From positions 2,666,001 through 2,730,000 of the forward strand of contig CP036526.1 in NCBI GenBank assembly GCA_007741555.1: DNA of 64,000 bases, given 5' to 3'. The position numbers and the translations under genes were made by a program. Source of the stretch: Stieleria marina (lineage in GTDB: Bacteria > Planctomycetota > Planctomycetia > Pirellulales > Pirellulaceae). Shown in pieces: positions 47,094-55,400 of this stretch; the first letter of the stretch is position 1, and each line of letters starts with the position of its first letter. The notes below the pieces were generated by a model that worked only from the letters and a program-made list of their open reading frames with translations, ran no database searches and was not told where the DNA came from.

Positions 47094-47813
47094 TTACCGA
47101 CCCGAATCACGATCTGCGATGGGGTTCGCGGTGCCGGTTCCAAGCAAGATCATCATGCCCTGTTGCGGTTTGCCGGAATTGACGGCAGCCCGGTTAAACG
47201 GAACTCCGTAACAGGCATAGTTGCCGGTCGATGTGTCCAAGACATAGACGACCAAAGGTGCTGCCGGTCGCGCACTTGTGGTGGGAAAATCCAAGGCTCC
47301 GGTCGCCATGATGTACTTGCCGCCTTTGCCGCCGGTCGCCAGTGCTTCGCTGACGTTGACGGTATACAACGCCATGAACTGTGCCAGGCGTGGGTACATG
47401 ACGGCACACTGCAGCAAGCCGGAGTTGTGATCGAGCACGAACAAACCTTCGCCGGATTCACCGACGCTGCCGGTCGCCATCGAAAATTTATCACTGCTAA
47501 GCGCCGCGCTGGCGTCGATCGATGGCAGTTGGAAACCTTCCAATTGCATGGCGGCGGCAGCTAGTTTGGATTCGCTAGCGGTGGATGTTTTGGCCACCGA
47601 CGCTTGGCCAGCAAAATACGTTGCGGCTCCCAATGCGATCAACGTCGTTACAGCCAAGGCGCTGGCAACGAAATGCAGCTTGGTGAACCCGCCACAGCAC
47701 GGGCTGGCCGCCGATGATTCGGCTAGTGGCAGCGACAGATCTGACGACGATGCGTTGGGGGTAGAAAAAACATCGAGTCCATTCTGGTTTGAACGTTGAG
47801 GGTCTGCGTTCAT
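47094..47813 (-). CDS. Single-pass membrane protein of unknown function
   Basis: This 239-residue protein starts at ATG 47813, preceded by AAGGAG at good spacing. It has a polar N-terminus with CC (residues ~38-39), one membrane helix (~47-68, LHFVASALAVTTLIALGAATYF) and an exported domain. That domain contains FQLPSIDASAALSSDKFSMATG in part, EGLFVLDHNSGLLQCAVMYP in part, KYIMATGALDF and PLVVYVLDTSTGNYACYGVPF in part. The repeated L/V-V-L-D-x-N/S-T/S-G-x-L/Y pattern suggests two similar beta elements, perhaps a propeller-like or repeat fold. The family is not recognised. It lies upstream of the helicase on the same strand. Confidence 0.7.
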   Translation of the reverse strand: MNADPQRSNQNGLDVFSTPNASSSDLSLPLAESSAASPCCGGFTKLHFVASALAVTTLIALGAATYFAGQASVAKTSTASESKLAAAAMQLEGFQLPSIDASAALSSDKFSMATGSVGESGEGLFVLDHNSGLLQCAVMYPRLAQFMALYTVNVSEALATGGKGGKYIMATGALDFPTTSARPAAPLVVYVLDTSTGNYACYGVPFNRAAVNSGKPQQGMMILLGTGTANPIADRDSGR

Positions 47814-48149
47814 CGATTCTTGCTCCTTGTCAGCGCTCACTCGCGCGGCCTGCGAAGATAAAAGGTTGTCGGGCGAAGTGCGATGAAATCGAAGTCTTGC
47901 GAACGTGGATGCGATCGCAAGGGAATCGGGGAAAATGGTGCGTTTCTGACCATTCTCTACCGCAAACTTCAGTGCCCGTAATTGTACGCGCTGGCCCGTC
48001 ACTTTACGATTGCTTTTTCAAATCCTGACCCCGTCAGACGTTCATTGCCGCCGGTGTTATCGATTCTCCCCGGGAGGGTCAGGCAAACTGCGGTGGTGGC
48101 AACGAGAATTTAGTCCAATCATCCCTTTTTTATAGGTGAACCGACCGTC
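47814..48149. other. Divergent intergenic region
   Basis: This 336 bp region separates the membrane protein (leftward) from the Gfo/Idh/MocA gene (rightward). It contains the AAGGAG of the leftward gene and AGGTGA before the rightward ATG. No gene or strong hairpin is supported. Confidence 0.45.
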
Positions 48150-49346
48150 ATGGCAATCAATGAACCCCTTAATCGTAAACTCCGCATGGGTCTGGTCGGT
48201 GGCGGCCAGGGTTCGTTCATTGGTCGTGTCCACAGCATCGCGGCTTGCTTGGACAATCGCGCAGTGGTTACCGCCGGAGCCCTGTCCAGCAACCCCGAGC
48301 GGTCCAAGGCATCGGCACCTGACTACGACATCCACGAATCCCGGGCTTACGGCAGCTACGAAGCGATGTTTGATGCCGAATCCAAGTTGCCCGATGGCGA
48401 ACGGATCGACTTTGTCAGCGTGACCACGCCCAACCACACGCACTACGAAATCGCTCGCGCAGCTGTCGAAGCAGGTTTCAATGTGATCTGTGACAAACCC
48501 ATGACGTTTGATCTGGCGCAAGCCGAAGCGTTGTTGGAAACGGTCAGCAATTCAGATGTCGTGTTTGCTGTCTCGCACAACTACACCGGGTATCCACTTG
48601 TCCGCCAAGCACGCGAGATGATTCTCAATGGCGAGCTTGGCGAGATCAACGCCATTCGCACGCAGTACATCCAAGGATGGCTGCGAACCCAATTGGAAGC
48701 AGAAGATCAGAAGCAAGCAGCTTGGCGGACCGACCCATCCAAAAGTGGTGCTGCTGGTGCGTTTGGTGACATCGCCACCCACGCTTACAACTTGGGCCGA
48801 TACATGACCGGGCTGTTACCCGAGACCGTCAGCTGTCACTTGAAAACATTTGTCGAAGGTCGACGTTTGGATGACTACGGCACTGCCGTGGTTCGCTACG
48901 AAAACGGCGGGCTGGGGACAGTCACTGCTTCGCAAATTAGCCATGGCCGCGAAAACGATTTGGAGATCGAAATTGACGGCACAAAAGGCTCGCTGCGTTG
49001 GCGTCAAGAAAATCCCAACGAACTGATCTTTCGTCAGAATGGCAAGGCGCACCAGATCTATACTCGTGACCCGAACGCGTCCTATATGAGCGGCTCCGGT
49101 GCAGCGGCATGTCGACTTCCAAGCGGTCATCCGGAAGCGTTCTTTGAAGCGTTTGCAAATGTTTATGCGTCCGCGTTTGACGCGATGGCACTGCGAGGCG
49201 ATGGTCAGACGGTCGAGCGACGTGACACGGTCTATCCCAATATCTACGACGGTGTCGAAGGGATGTATTTTATCCAGCAGTGCGTTGCCAGTAGCGAGCA
49301 AGATGCTGCTTGGTTGCCACTGAAGCACGATGCTGCTCGGCGTTAG
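48150..49346 (+). CDS. Gfo/Idh/MocA family NAD(P)-dependent oxidoreductase
   Basis: This 398-residue sugar or inositol dehydrogenase-like enzyme has a Rossmann start MGLVGGGQGSFIGRVH (glycine-rich loop GGGQGS, residues ~16-21). FVSVTTPNHTHYEIARAAVEAGFNVICDKPMTFD follows, where DKP replaces the common EKP with the catalytic Lys retained. The C-terminal substrate domain has DIATHAYNLGRYM (the D/H pair of the family) and GTVTASQISHGREND. No signal peptide is seen, unlike the many Tat-exported planctomycete paralogues. AGGTGA precedes the ATG. Substrate unknown. Confidence 0.92.
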   Translation: MAINEPLNRKLRMGLVGGGQGSFIGRVHSIAACLDNRAVVTAGALSSNPERSKASAPDYDIHESRAYGSYEAMFDAESKLPDGERIDFVSVTTPNHTHYEIARAAVEAGFNVICDKPMTFDLAQAEALLETVSNSDVVFAVSHNYTGYPLVRQAREMILNGELGEINAIRTQYIQGWLRTQLEAEDQKQAAWRTDPSKSGAAGAFGDIATHAYNLGRYMTGLLPETVSCHLKTFVEGRRLDDYGTAVVRYENGGLGTVTASQISHGRENDLEIEIDGTKGSLRWRQENPNELIFRQNGKAHQIYTRDPNASYMSGSGAAACRLPSGHPEAFFEAFANVYASAFDAMALRGDGQTVERRDTVYPNIYDGVEGMYFIQQCVASSEQDAAWLPLKHDAARR

Positions 49347-49488
49347 TCTCAGAGCGACTATCTCGAACGACCCGTTAGAACGGCCTGTATTGGACGACCA
49401 GTTCGAGTGACCATTTCAGAGCGGCCAATATTGGTCGCTGCGGCTGCTGTTGCGGTCGCAATCGTCGACGCCACGTTGAATCGAAGTG

Positions 49489-50214
49489 ATGCCAGATCCT
49501 AATTCACGACCGCCCGTCCCTGGATACATCGCTGCAATCCTGCCTGCCGGTGGAAGTGGTCAACGGTTCGGAGCAAGTGAAAATAAGCTCTTTGCGTTGT
49601 TGGACGGCAAACCGATTTGGTATCACGCCGCTCAGCGTCTTCGCCAGCAAAGTGCGGTCGGACGGATTGTGATGGCAGTCGCGGCATCGGACCAAGATGC
49701 GTTCGCAAATAAGTTCCAGGGTTTGGTGAGTGAATTGCAGATTGAATTGGTTTCGGGAGGCAAGGAGCGAACCGACAGCGTTCAAAACGGTCTTGGTTTG
49801 GTGAAAGATGACCCGTCCGTTCAATACGTTGCCGTCCATGATGCTGCTCGACCGCTGGTATCCGCCGCCGATTTGAACCGGGTGTTTGATTCGGCCATCC
49901 AGACCGGAGCCGCGATCTTGGCGACGCCGATTCCTGGGAGCGTTAAACGGTCGGACGAAAATCAGTTTGCGACAACCGTAGATCGACGTGACTTGTGGAT
50001 CGCTTTGACTCCTCAGGTGTTTCGTATCCAATGGTTATTGCAAGCGTACGAAAAATATCGCGGACGCCCCGCAACGGACGATGCCGAATTGGTCCAGAGA
50101 ATTGGGCACGCGGTGACGCTGGTGCGCGGTTCGGCCGAAAATATCAAGATTACTCATTCAGAAGACCTCGCGATTGCACACGCAATCCTGCAACGACAGA
50201 ATCATCATGCCTGA
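49489..50214 (+). CDS. ispD: 2-C-methyl-D-erythritol 4-phosphate cytidylyltransferase
   Basis: IspD makes CDP-methylerythritol in the non-mevalonate isoprenoid pathway. It has ~241 residues. The CTP-binding loop is ILPAGGSGQRFGASENKLF (key residues A-G-G-x-G-x-R and the Lys of ENK). VSGGKERTDSVQNGL, VAVHDAARPLVS, TPIPGSVKR and the late TDDAELVQRIGHAVTLVRGS segment (key D-D-A) are diagnostic. An adjacent GTG at 49486 is an alternative start. Its 3' end overlaps the tyrS start by 8 nt. Confidence 0.93.
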   Translation: MPDPNSRPPVPGYIAAILPAGGSGQRFGASENKLFALLDGKPIWYHAAQRLRQQSAVGRIVMAVAASDQDAFANKFQGLVSELQIELVSGGKERTDSVQNGLGLVKDDPSVQYVAVHDAARPLVSAADLNRVFDSAIQTGAAILATPIPGSVKRSDENQFATTVDRRDLWIALTPQVFRIQWLLQAYEKYRGRPATDDAELVQRIGHAVTLVRGSAENIKITHSEDLAIAHAILQRQNHHA

Positions 50215-51493
50215 AGCAAATTTGATCGACGAACTTTCTTGGCGCGGCCTGATCCATCAACAAACTGATGAAGCCGGGCTAGCCAAATTACTGGCTTCGG
50301 GACCGCAGACGGTTTACATCGGATTTGATCCGACCGCCGATAGTTTGCACGTCGGCGGTTTGATGCAACTGATGATGCTGCGACGTTTTCAAAAAGCCGG
50401 GCACCGCCCGATTGCATTGGTCGGCGGCGCGACCGGAATGATCGGCGATCCGAGCGGCAAGAGCGAGGAACGCAATTTGCTTTCGGCGGAACAGTTGCAA
50501 GCCAATGTCGACGGTGTCGCCCAGCAGATGCGCCGGTTTTTGGATTTCGAGGGCGATCAAGCCGCACTCCTGTTGAATAATTTTCAGTGGATGCAGGGAT
50601 ACTCGTACTTGGAATTCTTGCGTGACGTCGGCAAGAGTTTTCCTGTCGGTGCGATGATGGGCAAAGAGTCCGTGCGTTCGCGGTTGGACAGCGAAGCGGG
50701 CCTGAGCTACACGGAATTCAGTTACATGCTCCTGCAAGCGTACGACTTTGTGCATCTGTGCAAAGAACATGGCTGCAAGATTCAAGCCGGTGGGAGTGAC
50801 CAATGGGGAAATATCACAGCAGGCATCGATCTAGGTCGGCGCATGTTGGGCGAACAACTCTTCGGCCTGACAGCTCCGTTGCTAACCACCAGCGACGGAC
50901 GCAAAATGGGCAAAACCGAGCGGGGTGCGGTCTGGCTGGATCCGGCACGCACCAGTCCGTACGCCTTTTACCAGTACTGGGTGAATGTCGCGGACGCCGA
51001 CGTGATGCGCTGCATTGCGTACCTGACCGAAATCGAAAAGGCCGAATACGACGAACTGGCCAGCCAAACTGAATCAGACCCGGGCCGACGAGCGGCTCAG
51101 AAACGATTGGCGCAGTGGATGACCGAGTTCTGTCACGGAGACGATGGTCTTGAGTCGGCGATGAAAGCGACTCAGATATTCTTTGGAGGCGAGATTGGCG
51201 ACGCGACGGATCAGCAGCTGAGCGAGATTTTTGCCGACGTTCCTAGCAGCGAATTGGAACGATCTGCGCTCGGTGGCGAAGGACTGTGGATCGTCGAAGC
51301 GTTACAAAACGCGGGGCTCGCTGGCAGCAGTAGCGAAGCGAGAAGGGCCATCAAAGACGGCGGCGTTTATGTCAACAATGAACGCATCAGCGACATGAAC
51401 TTGAAGTTGACGGAGCCGGATTTGGCAAGTGAAACCGTGATTGTGTTACGTAAAGGCAAACGTAAATACGGTCTTTTGCGTTTTCCCAAATAG
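50207..51493 (+). CDS. tyrS: Tyrosyl-tRNA synthetase
   Basis: This 428-residue class I synthetase starts at ATG 50207 within the end of ispD (ATGCCTGA), so translation is probably coupled. The catalytic domain has YIGFDPTADSLHVGGLM (HIGH motif as HVGG), the Tyr/tRNA region LLQAYDFVHL, GGSDQWGNITAGIDL and a KMSKS variant SDGRKMGKTE. The C-terminal S4 RNA-binding domain is seen in SSSEARRAIKDGGVYVNNERI in part. The normal bacterial TyrS length is kept. Confidence 0.97.
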   Translation: MPEANLIDELSWRGLIHQQTDEAGLAKLLASGPQTVYIGFDPTADSLHVGGLMQLMMLRRFQKAGHRPIALVGGATGMIGDPSGKSEERNLLSAEQLQANVDGVAQQMRRFLDFEGDQAALLLNNFQWMQGYSYLEFLRDVGKSFPVGAMMGKESVRSRLDSEAGLSYTEFSYMLLQAYDFVHLCKEHGCKIQAGGSDQWGNITAGIDLGRRMLGEQLFGLTAPLLTTSDGRKMGKTERGAVWLDPARTSPYAFYQYWVNVADADVMRCIAYLTEIEKAEYDELASQTESDPGRRAAQKRLAQWMTEFCHGDDGLESAMKATQIFFGGEIGDATDQQLSEIFADVPSSELERSALGGEGLWIVEALQNAGLAGSSSEARRAIKDGGVYVNNERISDMNLKLTEPDLASETVIVLRKGKRKYGLLRFPK

Positions 51494-51496
51494 CTC

Positions 51497-52687
51497 TTAG
51501 CGTATTTGCTGACGCCGATTGAAAATGTCGGGATCGAAGGGGTTCGCCACTTGTGGCAGTCGTTCGATCTGGGGCTTAGTGTTTTCGTGCACTTCGTTTT
51601 GCCAATCCGGCGCAGTGGGTTTTCCGCCCGCGTCGGATGCCGATTCAGGTTTGTACGACGTTTCAGCTAAATTGCGTTTGGCGTTTTCGAGTGCCGCTCC
51701 CGCCGGGCGTGCCGATTGGAGCCATTGATCCAAGGCACGCGACGCGGGAGTGTCTCGCACGCCAAGTGAGCGTTTTGCTCCGGCGTGTCCGTCAATCGCG
51801 CGAAGCCTGAGTTCGCTTTCCAAACCGGATTGAAAGTTAATGAACGGCGTGATCGAAAGCAGGTTCTGTCTGGCAATTCTGGCCGAGGCCCGCGAACCAC
51901 TCGCTGGCAGCAGCAGTTTCCATTGAAGGTCGGAGGTATGCCCGTGGCAGCTTCCGCAGCGATTGAGCAGCATCGGTTGCACGTTTCTGGCGAATCCGGC
52001 CAGGGTTGCCGCGTCGACTTCTTCGGCGGCCTCTAGCTGTTTTTGCTGGTGATCGACCAACTTGATTTGTTCTGCCACGGCGTTCCGCTCAGCATCGGAG
52101 ATAGTTGTCTTTTGCTGTGATGCGGATCGTGCTCCTTTCCATGCGCGGGCCAGTCGGTTGGCCAGGCGGACAAACACAGGATCGCGGGGCGAAACCTGGA
52201 GTGCGTGTTCCAAGTCTCGCTGGGCAAGCTCCAGGAGTTTTCGATCGAGAAGCTGGTGTTGCAAACACCACTGAATATCGTCCGCATGGGCGGCCAGATC
52301 ATCGGCGTGCCGACTGTCGGTTCGATACTGGTATAGGTCGTGCATCGTTTGGCCCCAGCAGAGCACGCGCTGGCGATCCAGCCGCAGTTCGCTTCCGTCG
52401 GAGCGTCGGACGACGATTTCGTTGCCAAGTTGAATCGCTTTGCCACGCAATACGTTTTGATTGGCAAGCAATACAACGCCGTCGCTGGTCTCGGCAGTCG
52501 CGGTGGCGATCGTGTTCATGCTGGTCGACGCAGGCTCATTCAACGCGTCGCTCTGATTGAGGACTTCGCTGTTGAGCGCACGATTAATCGTCGCGTTTTG
52601 CTGTTGAGCGTTCGCGTCTTTAAAGCAGATCGATAGCAGCGCCAAGCTGCAGCAAATCGCTGCTTGGCGGGGGGATTGAGTCCACAT
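51497..52687 (-). CDS. Exported protein with a single cytochrome c heme motif
   Basis: This 396-residue protein has a signal peptide (residues 1-27, CCSLALLSICFKDANA). The middle part has a beta segment (VVLLANQNVLRGKAIQLGNEIVVRRSDGSELRLD, key region RGKAIQLG) and a charged helical region (~130-225). A C-terminal cytochrome c-like region (~238-330) has NVQPMLLNRCGSCHGH, a C-x-x-C-H covalent heme site, followed by RASARIARQNLLSI and SRALDQWLQSARP, which match planctomycete PSCyt-type domains. It is convergent with tyrS (3 bp apart). Electron-transfer partner unknown. Confidence 0.8.
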   Translation of the reverse strand: MWTQSPRQAAICCSLALLSICFKDANAQQQNATINRALNSEVLNQSDALNEPASTSMNTIATATAETSDGVVLLANQNVLRGKAIQLGNEIVVRRSDGSELRLDRQRVLCWGQTMHDLYQYRTDSRHADDLAAHADDIQWCLQHQLLDRKLLELAQRDLEHALQVSPRDPVFVRLANRLARAWKGARSASQQKTTISDAERNAVAEQIKLVDHQQKQLEAAEEVDAATLAGFARNVQPMLLNRCGSCHGHTSDLQWKLLLPASGSRASARIARQNLLSITPFINFQSGLESELRLRAIDGHAGAKRSLGVRDTPASRALDQWLQSARPAGAALENAKRNLAETSYKPESASDAGGKPTAPDWQNEVHENTKPQIERLPQVANPFDPDIFNRRQQIR

Positions 52688-52777
52688 AAAGATGGAACTA
52701 GCAAAACCCCTTGGACAGCGTCAATGCGAACGCCAGAAGAACGCCCCAGTAACGTTGGCGTCGATGCGTTTTAGCGA

Positions 52778-53788
52778 CTACGCGACAGCTTTGGCGAAGA
52801 TCATCTTGCCAGCATTGGTTTGAAGCGTGCTAGTGACCAGTACTTCCAGTTCCTCGCCGATTCGCTCCCGTGCACCCTCGACCACGACCATCGTGCCATC
52901 ATCCAGGTAGCCCACACCTTGCTCGGGGCCTTCGCCAGCCTTGATGATTTTGACGCGAAAACCTTCGTCCGGCAGATACGCGGGACGCAGTGCGTTGCTG
53001 ATTTCATTTAGGTTGATGACAGGCACGCCTTGGACTTTGGCAACCTTGTTCAAGTTGAAATCGCCCGTGACAACTTTGCCTTCCAGGTGCTTGGCCAGTA
53101 GAACCAATTTTAGGTCCACCGTCTGGCCGGCAAGCTCAGGCAATTCGCGATCGAAAATAATCAAATCGACATTGTCATCGGCACGCATGCGATTGAGCAC
53201 ATCGAGCCCGCGACGTCCGCGGGTTCGGCGCAGTTTGTCGCTGCTGTCAGCGATCGCCTGCAATTCTGTCAAAGCAAAACGCGGCATGATCAACTGGTTG
53301 TCAAATACGCCTGTGCCTACCAGGTCGGCGATCCGTCCGTCGATGACGACACTGGTGTCCAAGATCAACGGCTTAAAACCTTTTACTTCGCGGACAAATT
53401 CGACATACGGAATCAAAAAGCGGAAATCGTCTTTGGTCTGCAGTAGCACACTGACGCAGATATAGCACAGTACTAGCGCAATGATCAGCTGCACGGCGCT
53501 GGGGTTGTTGATGCTGTTGACCAGCATCGGCGCGACGGCAATCCACAAGATGTACGTCAGCAGCATCCCGATCAGCACGCCAAAATAGACGGCCGAGATC
53601 GTGTCAATTCGCTTGCGAGGCACGTAGATGTCAGCAGCGACGACGGCCAGGGCAAGTCCCATGATTCCGGCAAACACCAGCCAAGGCGTGGCGGAGCTGG
53701 ATTCTTGTGGTAGCAACTGTGAGTTGATCACAGCGGAAACGCCACCAGCGCAGATCAAGAAAATGCAGCGAAGAATAATGAGAGCCAT
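52778..53788 (-). CDS. Membrane-anchored PIN-TRAM domain protein (YacL-like)
   Basis: This 336-residue protein starts at ATG 53788 (MALIILRCIFLICAGGVSAV). Four membrane helices span ~1-125. A PIN nuclease-like domain follows, with acidic residues in ILDTSVVIDGRIADL (Asp), LTELQAIADSSD (Glu), LDVLNRM, and VVTGDFNLNKVA (Asp). A C-terminal TRAM RNA-binding domain is seen in QGVGYLDDGTMVVVEGARERIGEEL in part. The order is that of the YacL family, whose RNA target is generally unknown. Start codons further upstream would add a poorly supported 66-residue extension. Confidence 0.92.
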   Translation of the reverse strand: MALIILRCIFLICAGGVSAVINSQLLPQESSSATPWLVFAGIMGLALAVVAADIYVPRKRIDTISAVYFGVLIGMLLTYILWIAVAPMLVNSINNPSAVQLIIALVLCYICVSVLLQTKDDFRFLIPYVEFVREVKGFKPLILDTSVVIDGRIADLVGTGVFDNQLIMPRFALTELQAIADSSDKLRRTRGRRGLDVLNRMRADDNVDLIIFDRELPELAGQTVDLKLVLLAKHLEGKVVTGDFNLNKVAKVQGVPVINLNEISNALRPAYLPDEGFRVKIIKAGEGPEQGVGYLDDGTMVVVEGARERIGEELEVLVTSTLQTNAGKMIFAKAVA

Positions 53789-54090
53789 GGAAGCAACATC
53801 CCAACTCGGAAAGCAACGAAACAGTCGTGACAGATAATCATGGCAGTCTAGATCAGCCAGCGATGCCCCCCCAGGGGCCGTCACGGTCGATTCGACAGCG
53901 GCCCAGGATTCGACTCGGAATAACTCGCACAATCGACCGAAGCCGACCAGCAGGCGAAGTAATCGACATCTGAACATTAGCCGCAAATGACGTCAGTTTG
54001 CCAATGCACCCGAGGCCAGTAGCCAGTACCTGCACTGGACCGAGCTCCGCCCGCAATCCGACAACGGAGTCTTCTCAGTTCACGGCGTCC
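53789..54090. other. Intergenic region, no gene seen
   Basis: This 302 bp gap lies between the PIN-TRAM gene start and the dGTPase stop, both on the minus strand. It should hold the PIN-TRAM promoter. Short open frames here have no recognisable content. Confidence 0.4.
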
Positions 54091-55254
54091 CTACCAGTCG
54101 GCTAGGGGGCCGGTTTCGTTCCTGACGGCGAAGCGATGCTGAGTGTCGCAGAACTGATCCGTCATGCCCGCGATGTATTCGCCGACCACTTGTTCGACGG
54201 GGCGATCCTGCGTGCGACCACGGAACCGAAGCGGTAATCGATTGGGGGAACGCGTTAAAATTTGGAACAGTTCCTGAAGCCGACGCGACGCATCGTTGCG
54301 AACAGGAATCAAACGCGGATGGCGATAGACCGTCTTAAACAGAAATGATTCTAACTCGCCGCGTTCGGATCGCAGTTCATCGCTGTGCTGGAGCCTCAAT
54401 CCCGATTCGCAAACTTCGTCAGCGTCGTAGCCGTCGACGCCCACCAACAAGTCGAACGCGCCGCTAAGCAAATCACTGACTTGGAGATCGATCAATTCGT
54501 GCACCAACGCTTGACGCGTTTCCTGCTTGGGCAAACGTCCATGGCGATCGCTAATCGCATCTAAAGCTCGCCGGACAATGTCCAATTTGGAAAGTTCATC
54601 CAAGGACAACAGCCCCATCTGCAATGCATCGTCGACGTCATGCGCGTCATAAGCAATTGAATCGGCCAAATCAACCAGCTGAACTTCCAGAAGAGGCGAA
54701 CGCCCGACGGCGGCTTCTTGCTTGTGAGCCCTCACGTCCTGTCCACCCAGAGTTTCCGCGGTCAAATTCAGGCCGCTAAATTCCGAATACCGCTGTTCCA
54801 ATTCTTGCACGATGACCAGGGCAAACTGATTGTGCGAAAAACCACCGACGTCCCGCATGCATTCGCTCAGTGCGTCTTCGCCGCAGTGACCATACGGCGG
54901 ATGGCCGACATCGTGCATCAACGCGAGTGCTTCGGTCAGATCCTCGTTTAGTCGAAGGGCTCGTGCCATCGTTCGCGCAACAGAAGCGACTTCAAACGAA
55001 TGAGTCAGGCGTGTTCGGTGATAGACACCCATCTCGCCGGTGAAGACTTGCATTTTGCCGGCCAAGCGACGAAATGAACTGCTGTGCAGAATCCGGTCGC
55101 GGTCGCGGGCATAGGGGCCGCGGTAGGCGTGTGGCTGTTCGGGGTGCACGCGGCCTTTGGAATTGCAGCTGTGCATCGCGTAAGAAGCCAGAAACGTTTC
55201 TTCGCTTTCCTGGTACTGTCGCAAGTCAATCATGGGAGTGTTTGGGGCAGACAT
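54091..55254 (-). CDS. dGTPase-like HD-domain triphosphohydrolase
   Basis: This 387-residue protein should hydrolyse dNTPs to nucleoside and triphosphate and so affect dNTP pools. It has the family start RGPYARDRDRILHSSSFRRLAGKMQVF in part. The HD metal site is HSFEVASVART (His), LALMHDVGHPPYGHCGEDAL (HD and HxxxH-like) and later LVDLADSIAYDAHDVDDAL (Asp). The ATG at 55254 is taken; a second ATG at 55233 is possible. It is divergent from uvrA with only ~146 bp between the starts. Confidence 0.92.
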   Translation of the reverse strand: MSAPNTPMIDLRQYQESEETFLASYAMHSCNSKGRVHPEQPHAYRGPYARDRDRILHSSSFRRLAGKMQVFTGEMGVYHRTRLTHSFEVASVARTMARALRLNEDLTEALALMHDVGHPPYGHCGEDALSECMRDVGGFSHNQFALVIVQELEQRYSEFSGLNLTAETLGGQDVRAHKQEAAVGRSPLLEVQLVDLADSIAYDAHDVDDALQMGLLSLDELSKLDIVRRALDAISDRHGRLPKQETRQALVHELIDLQVSDLLSGAFDLLVGVDGYDADEVCESGLRLQHSDELRSERGELESFLFKTVYRHPRLIPVRNDASRRLQELFQILTRSPNRLPLRFRGRTQDRPVEQVVGEYIAGMTDQFCDTQHRFAVRNETGPLADW

Positions 55255-55400
55255 CGAAGTACCAGCGGAAATTTCCGCAGGGCAGGTGCGAATCGCGGCG
55301 GGGCTATTTGGCAAACAGGGACAAGGGGTATGCTGTTCGATTCTACCGATCCCGGCATCGCACGCCCACACCAACCACCACGCAATCGCGAAAGACTCCG

